This document shows positions 6,865 through 10,165 of a stretch of DNA of 10,165 nucleotides, piece by piece (position 1 is the stretch's first letter; each line of letters starts with the position of its first letter). A program made the translations under genes and the position numbers. The notes beneath the pieces were generated by a model that searched no databases, was not told where the DNA came from, and was given only the letters and a program-made list of their open reading frames with translations. Source of the stretch: CAVHXA01 sp963639765 (GTDB lineage Bacteria; Bacillota; Clostridia; Oscillospirales; Oscillospiraceae); contig CAVHXA010000068.1 of NCBI GenBank assembly GCA_963639765.1, forward strand, positions 1-10,165, given 5' to 3'.

Positions 6865-6903
6865 GTAATGCGTCCAAAACAGAGGCCATTCTGGACACAT
6901 TAC
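6865..6903. repeat. Imperfect inverted repeat upstream of the DUF3791 pair
   Basis: Arms GTAATGCGTCC (6865-6875) and GGACACATTAC (6893-6903) match 10 of 11 bases; in a minus-strand RNA the odd position is a G-U pair, so the stem is continuous. The 17-base loop contains a further CAGA/TCTG dyad. There is no T run. It lies in the 140-base gap between the ATPase stop and the small gene pair. It could be an operator, a non-canonical terminator or a leftover end of an insertion element. Confidence 0.5.
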
Positions 6904-6930
6904 AGGGGGTGGTTGGACATATCCCCGTAC

Positions 6931-8403
6931 TTACGCAGGGTGCTGCACAACAGTGCCGTAGCCGACGATTTCATCCAGGGTGTAGAGCTGCGTGCTGCCT
7001 GCCGCAGCTTCGGCGGTAAGCCTCTCATCAAAGCCGCTTTCGGAGAACAGCGCGTAGTAAAAGGACGCATGTTCCTTCTGCGGCGTGAGCTTGGCCAGCG
7101 TGTTGAGATACTCCGCGTAGGAGAATGGACTGTTCTTGAATTTGCACTCGCCCACAAGATACTGTGTGGCATTCCTGTCAATGCACAGAAGGTCGATCTC
7201 CGTTTCTGCCGTCCGCAGGCCGCCGGGGACGGCTTCGTCGCGAACGGTCGTCTTTCCCGTCCAGCGTCCCATCCTCGCGTAGCGGAATGGCAATTCGCCT
7301 CGCTTCTGTTTTGTCCGGATAAACTCGCGGCAGACGTCCTCAAAGGCGAAGGAGGCAAATTTGTGCAGAGCCGGCTTCACGACATATTCGTAAACGCCGT
7401 CCGCATCGCCGTCCTCCAGCTGTGAGAAATTCGCAAAGCCGAAGGCGTACCAGAAGCGAAAGAAATTGTCCGTCAGACGGTAGGTGCCGCGATTGGCATT
7501 GGCCTGTTCCCTGGTTTTGGCATCCACGGAGAACTCACGCTCCACGATGCCCAGCTCAATCAGGTTTTTCAGATAGACGCTGGTTTTTGAGGTGTCCTCC
7601 ACCAGGGACTTCTGGCTGATGTCATTGAGCTTCGTATTGCCGAGCGCAACCGCTTCGATGATGGAGTTGTAGCTGGACGTTTCCCGCAGCTCCTGATGGA
7701 GCAGAAACTCCACCTCGCTGTACAGGACGCAGCCCTTTGTCAGGATGTTCTTTCGGATGTTCTCGCCGACCGGGATGTCAGGACTCCATTGCCGCAGATA
7801 ATGGGGAATGCCGCCAAGCACGGCGTAGGCCAGCACCTTGTCGCGGGCGGAATACGCCGGGAAGAATTTTACCGCGTCATAGAAGCCCATCTCACGCATT
7901 TTGTAGATGCCGGTGGCTCTGCCGTACAGCGGATTTTTCTCCGCCAGCAGTTCCTTCTCGATAAAGCTCATGGCACTGCCGCAGAGGATGAGCATGACGT
8001 TGCTCTCGCGCAATGCCTCGTCCCACAGGTTCTGCAGGATGGAGGGGATGCTCATGTTGCCGCGGCACATATACGGAAACTCGTCGATCACGACCAGCTT
8101 TTTGGCCTCGCCGTAAGGCAGGTCGAGTATTGCCCGAAACGCCTTTTCCCAGTCGGCAAATTCTGTGATATACTTCTTTGCAGGGATATCCTCCCGGAGC
8201 AGCCGATTTGAGAAGTTGCGCAGCTGCACCCGGTCGGTCGTCTGCGTGCAGGAGAAGAACACATGCGGCTTTCCACGACAGAATTCCCGCAGGGTTTCCG
8301 TTTTGCCCACACGCCGTCTGCCGTACAGCACAATGAGCTGTCCGCCGGTTTTTGTGTATTTGTCCTGCAAAAACTGCAGCTCCGCCTCTCTGCCGATAAA
8401 CAT
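6931..8403 (-). CDS. Archaeal-type AAA ATPase with C-terminal DUF234 (PD-(D/E)XK-like) domain
   Basis: A 490-residue protein starting MFIGREAELQFL, with GGAGGTG five bases before the ATG at 8401-8403. A longer frame to 8487 would read through the promoter and is rejected. Walker A is GRRRVGKT at 28-35 and Walker B is KKLVVIDE at 101-108 (Asp107, Glu108), followed by a sensor-like LILCGSAMSF near 138-147. Residues 150-320 include LAYAVLGGIPHYL and a winged-helix-like part (SVYLKNLIELGIVERE), ending YRLTDNFFRFWY. The C-terminal part fits DUF234, with a nuclease-like core of Glu355, EIDLL (Asp404) and GECK (Glu419, Lys421). The family (PF01637 plus PF03008) is abundant in archaea and gut bacteria and its function is poorly known. 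The intact Walker and nuclease-like residues suggest an active ATPase and perhaps a DNA-cutting or defence role, which is inference. It has its own promoter. Confidence 0.9.
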   Translation of the reverse strand: MFIGREAELQFLQDKYTKTGGQLIVLYGRRRVGKTETLREFCRGKPHVFFSCTQTTDRVQLRNFSNRLLREDIPAKKYITEFADWEKAFRAILDLPYGEAKKLVVIDEFPYMCRGNMSIPSILQNLWDEALRESNVMLILCGSAMSFIEKELLAEKNPLYGRATGIYKMREMGFYDAVKFFPAYSARDKVLAYAVLGGIPHYLRQWSPDIPVGENIRKNILTKGCVLYSEVEFLLHQELRETSSYNSIIEAVALGNTKLNDISQKSLVEDTSKTSVYLKNLIELGIVEREFSVDAKTREQANANRGTYRLTDNFFRFWYAFGFANFSQLEDGDADGVYEYVVKPALHKFASFAFEDVCREFIRTKQKRGELPFRYARMGRWTGKTTVRDEAVPGGLRTAETEIDLLCIDRNATQYLVGECKFKNSPFSYAEYLNTLAKLTPQKEHASFYYALFSESGFDERLTAEAAAGSTQLYTLDEIVGYGTVVQHPA

Positions 8404-8424
8404 ACCCGCACCTCCAAATGCGTT

Positions 8425-8453
8425 CAAATTGCGATTTACCAAATCGTGATTTG
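8425..8453 (-). promoter_or_regulatory. Two tandem dyads between the ATPase -10 box and its ribosome binding site
   Basis: CAAATC-GT-GATTTG at 8440-8453 is a perfect 6-2-6 palindrome. AAAT-TGCG-ATTT at 8426-8437 is a second, shorter dyad whose sequence resembles the first. Their centres are 15 bases apart, and together they form a larger imperfect inverted repeat (CAAATTGCGATTT with AAATCGTGATTTG). They sit at about +1 to +30 of the predicted transcript, a typical repressor location. No dedicated repressor gene lies beside them. Confidence 0.55.
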
Positions 8454-8458
8454 ATAGT

Positions 8459-8487
8459 ATTATACCAGCAGAAAAAGGCGAACGCAA
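8459..8487 (-). promoter_or_regulatory. Strong extended -10 promoter for the ATPase gene
   Basis: Minus-strand TTGCGT (8482-8487), a 17-base spacer, and TATAAT (8459-8464) preceded by TGG, forming the extended TGnTATAAT element. The start codon is about 55 bases downstream of the -10 box. This is the best promoter in the window and indicates the ATPase is transcribed independently of the upstream transfer genes. Confidence 0.8.
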
Positions 8488-8513
8488 GAGGTTTGCGTGT
8501 ATTCACGAAAAAG

Positions 8514-8720
8514 TTACGTCTCCTGCCCCGGCTCTTTGCGCTGTACTTTCTCCCGCAGATCGGTATCCCGGTAGCAGGGGCGGAGACAGACCTGGCCGTA
8601 GCGACCGCAGCCGTGGCAGAAGTGCCCCGCCGGTGCGGCGGGGCGTGCTGCTTCCTCCTTATCCGGGCGCGGTGGGCGGCGCATCAGGCGCTCCAGCGGG
8701 TTTTTTGTAAAGAGCGTCAT
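8514..8720 (-). CDS. Small four-cysteine ICE protein (putative zinc-binding)
   Basis: A 68-residue protein starting MTLFTKNPLERLMRRPPRP. A proline/alanine-rich basic linker leads to GHFCHGCGRYGQVCLRPCYRD, in which Cys35, Cys38, Cys45 and Cys49 (CxxC-x6-CxxxC) could bind one zinc ion. The C-terminus is charged. The start overlaps the DUF4366 stop by 4 bases (ATGA, 8717-8720), so it is translationally coupled to it. I recall similar short proteins opening with TKNP-ERLM and carrying a Cys cluster directly after the DUF4366 gene in Tn1549-type elements, so it belongs to the backbone. Function is unknown. It is the last gene before the cargo block; no clear terminator follows it. Confidence 0.8.
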   Translation of the reverse strand: MTLFTKNPLERLMRRPPRPDKEEAARPAAPAGHFCHGCGRYGQVCLRPCYRDTDLREKVQRKEPGQET

Positions 8721-9541
8721 GCATCCTCGCCCTCCGCATCTTCCGGTTCGTCCTCGGCTTCGTATTCCGCATCATAGTCATCGTCGTCTTCCTCCTCACC
8801 GTAATCGTAGTCATCCAGATCGGCGGAGCCTCTGGTATCCGCCTTCGGCTTGCGGAGCTTGAACCAGTAGAGCGCACCGCCGCCTGCCAGCAGGAGCAGC
8901 AGCACGACAACAACAAAACCGCTGCCGGATTTCCTGCCGCTGTCCGTGTCTTCCTTATCCGTATCCTCCGGCTCTGCTGTGGTGTCCGGCTCAGGCTGCT
9001 TTTCCACAGCCTTTTCCGCGCCGGTGCAGTCGCTCAGATTGCTTTTGCATACGGCACAGGCCGTGTTAACGGCTCCCGCCTCGCATTTGTCCACACAGGA
9101 GCAGGAAACAGCGCTGTCCGCACCGTCCTCCAGGAGCGCCATGAGGTCTGCCTCGTCCACCAGATTGAGGAAATGCACGTTATCCGCATCTCCGCTGCGG
9201 TCAATGACGATGTAGAAATAATTGCCGTTTTTGCTCTGGACGGTGATGAACTGTTTGTTTTCCAGCTCGCTTTCCTCGCTGGCATAGGGCGTGGTCTGGG
9301 AAACATCGTCAATGAGCGAGAGATTTCCTTCCGGTGTCAGGGGCTCATCGTCCCGGCTTTCCGAAAGCTTAACGTTTTCCGTGGAAATGGTGATGCTGTC
9401 AATGGAGGACGGCGGCGTACTGCCGCCGCTCTCGTCGGATGCATAGTGGCCGCCGTCTGCAAAGGCCGTGACGGAAAGTGCCATCATGCAGCACAGAACC
9501 GCTGTCAGGCAGAGAAAGCGGCGGATATTACCCCTCTTCAT
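8717..9541 (-). CDS. DUF4366 family secreted/membrane protein of the conjugation module
   Basis: A 274-residue protein. The start at 9541 (MKRGNIRRFL) is supported by GGAGG upstream and by the signal peptide that follows (basic n-region, hydrophobic LCLTAVLCCMMALSVTAFA, likely cleavage after AFA near residue 28). The longer frame to 9748 merely overlaps DUF4315. Residues 96-139 (KQFITVQSKNGNYFYIVID ... HFLNLVDEADLMALLED) are the DUF4366 core. A cluster of six cysteines spans 147-172. After a Thr/Glu/Asp-rich stalk, a transmembrane helix (about 207-226) is followed by KLRKPK and a strongly acidic 35-residue cytoplasmic tail. Type I topology: extracellular domain, one membrane anchor. It overlaps DUF4315 by 14 bases and the next gene by 4. 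Family members are conserved beside the NlpC/P60 hydrolase in these ICEs, so a part in the mating channel at the cell surface is likely but unproven. Confidence 0.9.
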   Translation of the reverse strand: MKRGNIRRFLCLTAVLCCMMALSVTAFADGGHYASDESGGSTPPSSIDSITISTENVKLSESRDDEPLTPEGNLSLIDDVSQTTPYASEESELENKQFITVQSKNGNYFYIVIDRSGDADNVHFLNLVDEADLMALLEDGADSAVSCSCVDKCEAGAVNTACAVCKSNLSDCTGAEKAVEKQPEPDTTAEPEDTDKEDTDSGRKSGSGFVVVVLLLLLAGGGALYWFKLRKPKADTRGSADLDDYDYGEEEDDDDYDAEYEAEDEPEDAEGEDA

Positions 9542-9782
9542 GGCCCGCCTCCGTTTCTTCGCAGCCGTCTGCCGGCATGGGGATCTGTCCGCCGCGCAGA
9601 CTGAGCAGCAGCTCTGCCAGCTGCTCCGGCGTGCAGCCGTGCTCGCGCACCACGCCGATGATATCTGTATTTTCCAGCTCGGTGATCTGGCTGTCGATTT
9701 CCTTGTTGCGGGTCTGAAGCGCGATGATCTTTCCATTGTTCTTCTCACGCTCTGCCCGCAGCTTGCTGATTTTCGGATTCAT
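9528..9782 (-). CDS. DUF4315 family small coiled-coil protein
   Basis: An 84-residue protein starting MNPKISKLRAEREKNNGKI. The first about 40 residues form a charged coiled coil; then the conserved LENTDIIGVVREHGCTPEQLAELL block follows, and a flexible acidic tail ends the protein. This matches DUF4315, a family I know as a neighbour of DUF4366 in Tn1549-like elements. The ribosome binding site is TAAAGGAGG, whose TAA is the stop codon of the upstream NlpC/P60 gene, so the two are tightly coupled. No membrane segment or catalytic motif is seen. It may be a structural or adaptor component of the transfer machinery. Confidence 0.88.
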   Translation of the reverse strand: MNPKISKLRAEREKNNGKIIALQTRNKEIDSQITELENTDIIGVVREHGCTPEQLAELLLSLRGGQIPMPADGCEETEAGHEEG

Positions 9783-9797
9783 GAATGTTTGCCTCCT

Positions 9798-10165
9798 TTA
9801 TGGCGATGCAATTCGCCCGAATTGATAAAAATGGGATTGCCAGTACGATGTGGAGATGCTGGCATACTGGATGGGGTCGCCGCAGTGGATCATCATGTTG
9901 TTGCCCACATAGATGCCCACGTGTGAAGCGCCCGGGGTGTCGTAGGTGTCCTGGAAGAAGACGAGATCGCCGGGCCTTGCATTGGACGGGGACACATAGG
10001 CGCTCATCTGCCGCAGCCCCTCTGCGCTCAGCCGTCCGAAGCTCCAGCCCACGCCGCAGTTGTTGTAGACGTAGCTGACAAAGCCGGAGCAGTCAAAGGA
10101 GGTGGCGGGACTGCTGCCGCCCCAGAATAGTGATAGGTAATCCTTTGGTGTTATCTCCAGATTTT
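9798..10165 (-). CDS. NlpC/P60 (C40) cell-wall hydrolase, C-terminal part (start outside window)
   Basis: The frame is open to the window edge and encodes at least 121 residues. It contains the catalytic cysteine in SFDCSGFVSYVYNN (about 10080-10100), the ARPGDLVFF segment, and the catalytic histidine in SHVGIYVGNNMMIHCG, followed by a C-terminal SHFYQFGRI. These are the hallmarks of NlpC/P60 endopeptidases, which cut peptide stems of peptidoglycan. The protein is likely the bifunctional lysozyme-plus-NlpC/P60 enzyme (CwlT/orf14-like) that opens the wall for the conjugation channel, but the N-terminal half is not visible, so the muramidase domain is inferred. The GTG at 10052 lies inside the domain, after the catalytic Cys, and cannot be the real start. 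It is 15 bases upstream of DUF4315 and co-transcribed with it. Confidence 0.93.
   Translation of the reverse strand, partial: NLEITPKDYLSLFWGGSSPATSFDCSGFVSYVYNNCGVGWSFGRLSAEGLRQMSAYVSPSNARPGDLVFFQDTYDTPGASHVGIYVGNNMMIHCGDPIQYASISTSYWQSHFYQFGRIASP

Noticed and set aside
8404..8487. N-terminal extension of the ATPase starting at 8487
   Set aside because: The extension would be encoded by the -10 box and operator-like dyads; the ATG at 8403 has a well-placed GGAGGTG and begins the conserved FIGREAEL block.
9542..9748. Upstream extension of the DUF4366 gene to 9748
   Set aside because: It overlaps DUF4315 in another frame and would bury the clear signal peptide inside the protein; the ATG at 9541 has its own ribosome binding site.
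9798..10052. Separate 84-residue gene starting with GTG at 10052
   Set aside because: The frame stays open upstream to the window edge and includes the catalytic DCSGFV of the NlpC/P60 domain, so this GTG is internal.

Overview
The window is a slice of an integrative and conjugative element (ICE) of the Tn1549/CTn type that is common in gut Firmicutes (Clostridia). This assignment rests on gene families and their order, not on any search. Every supportable gene is on the minus strand, so transcription runs from position 10165 toward 1. The sequence is GC-rich in the backbone, with typical Firmicutes AGGAGG-like ribosome binding sites. That fits an Oscillospiraceae/Ruminococcaceae or Lachnospiraceae host, but the species cannot be read from this window.

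Backbone, in transcription order. First comes the 3' part of an NlpC/P60 cell-wall hydrolase (9798-10165, start outside the window). It is followed by a DUF4315 coiled-coil protein (9528-9782), a DUF4366 secreted/membrane protein (8717-9541) and a small four-cysteine protein (8514-8720). These genes overlap or abut closely and look like the tail of the mating-channel operon. The backbone resumes at 5 kb with a type IA topoisomerase III (2901-4988), an 83-residue conserved protein (2653-2904), an 800-residue ArdC-like/zincin/YodL/DUF4316 protein (165-2567) and the start of a TTRAP-like small protein (1-163, cut by the window edge).

Between the two backbone blocks (about 5.0-8.5 kb) sits what looks like cargo. 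It holds an archaeal-type AAA ATPase with a C-terminal DUF234 PD-(D/E)XK-like domain (6931-8403), a pair of small genes of which the second is DUF3791 (6554-6790 and 6321-6539), and a class II Fic AMP-transferase with a winged-helix tail (5069-6148). This block carries its own regulation. There is a strong extended -10 promoter followed by two tandem dyads before the ATPase. A TTGATT-17-TATAAT promoter buried in a GTCCAAA/TTTGGAC palindrome precedes fic. Two nearly identical terminator hairpins flank fic in direct orientation, and the second lies directly before topB.

How it may work together (inference): the backbone genes support DNA processing, antirestriction and mating-pore passage during transfer. 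The cargo block has the look of a stabilisation or defence island (ATPase-nuclease, Fic toxin-like enzyme, TA-like small pair). No intergenic gap exceeds about 175 bases. No RNA gene, CRISPR array, intact insertion sequence or attachment site was seen.
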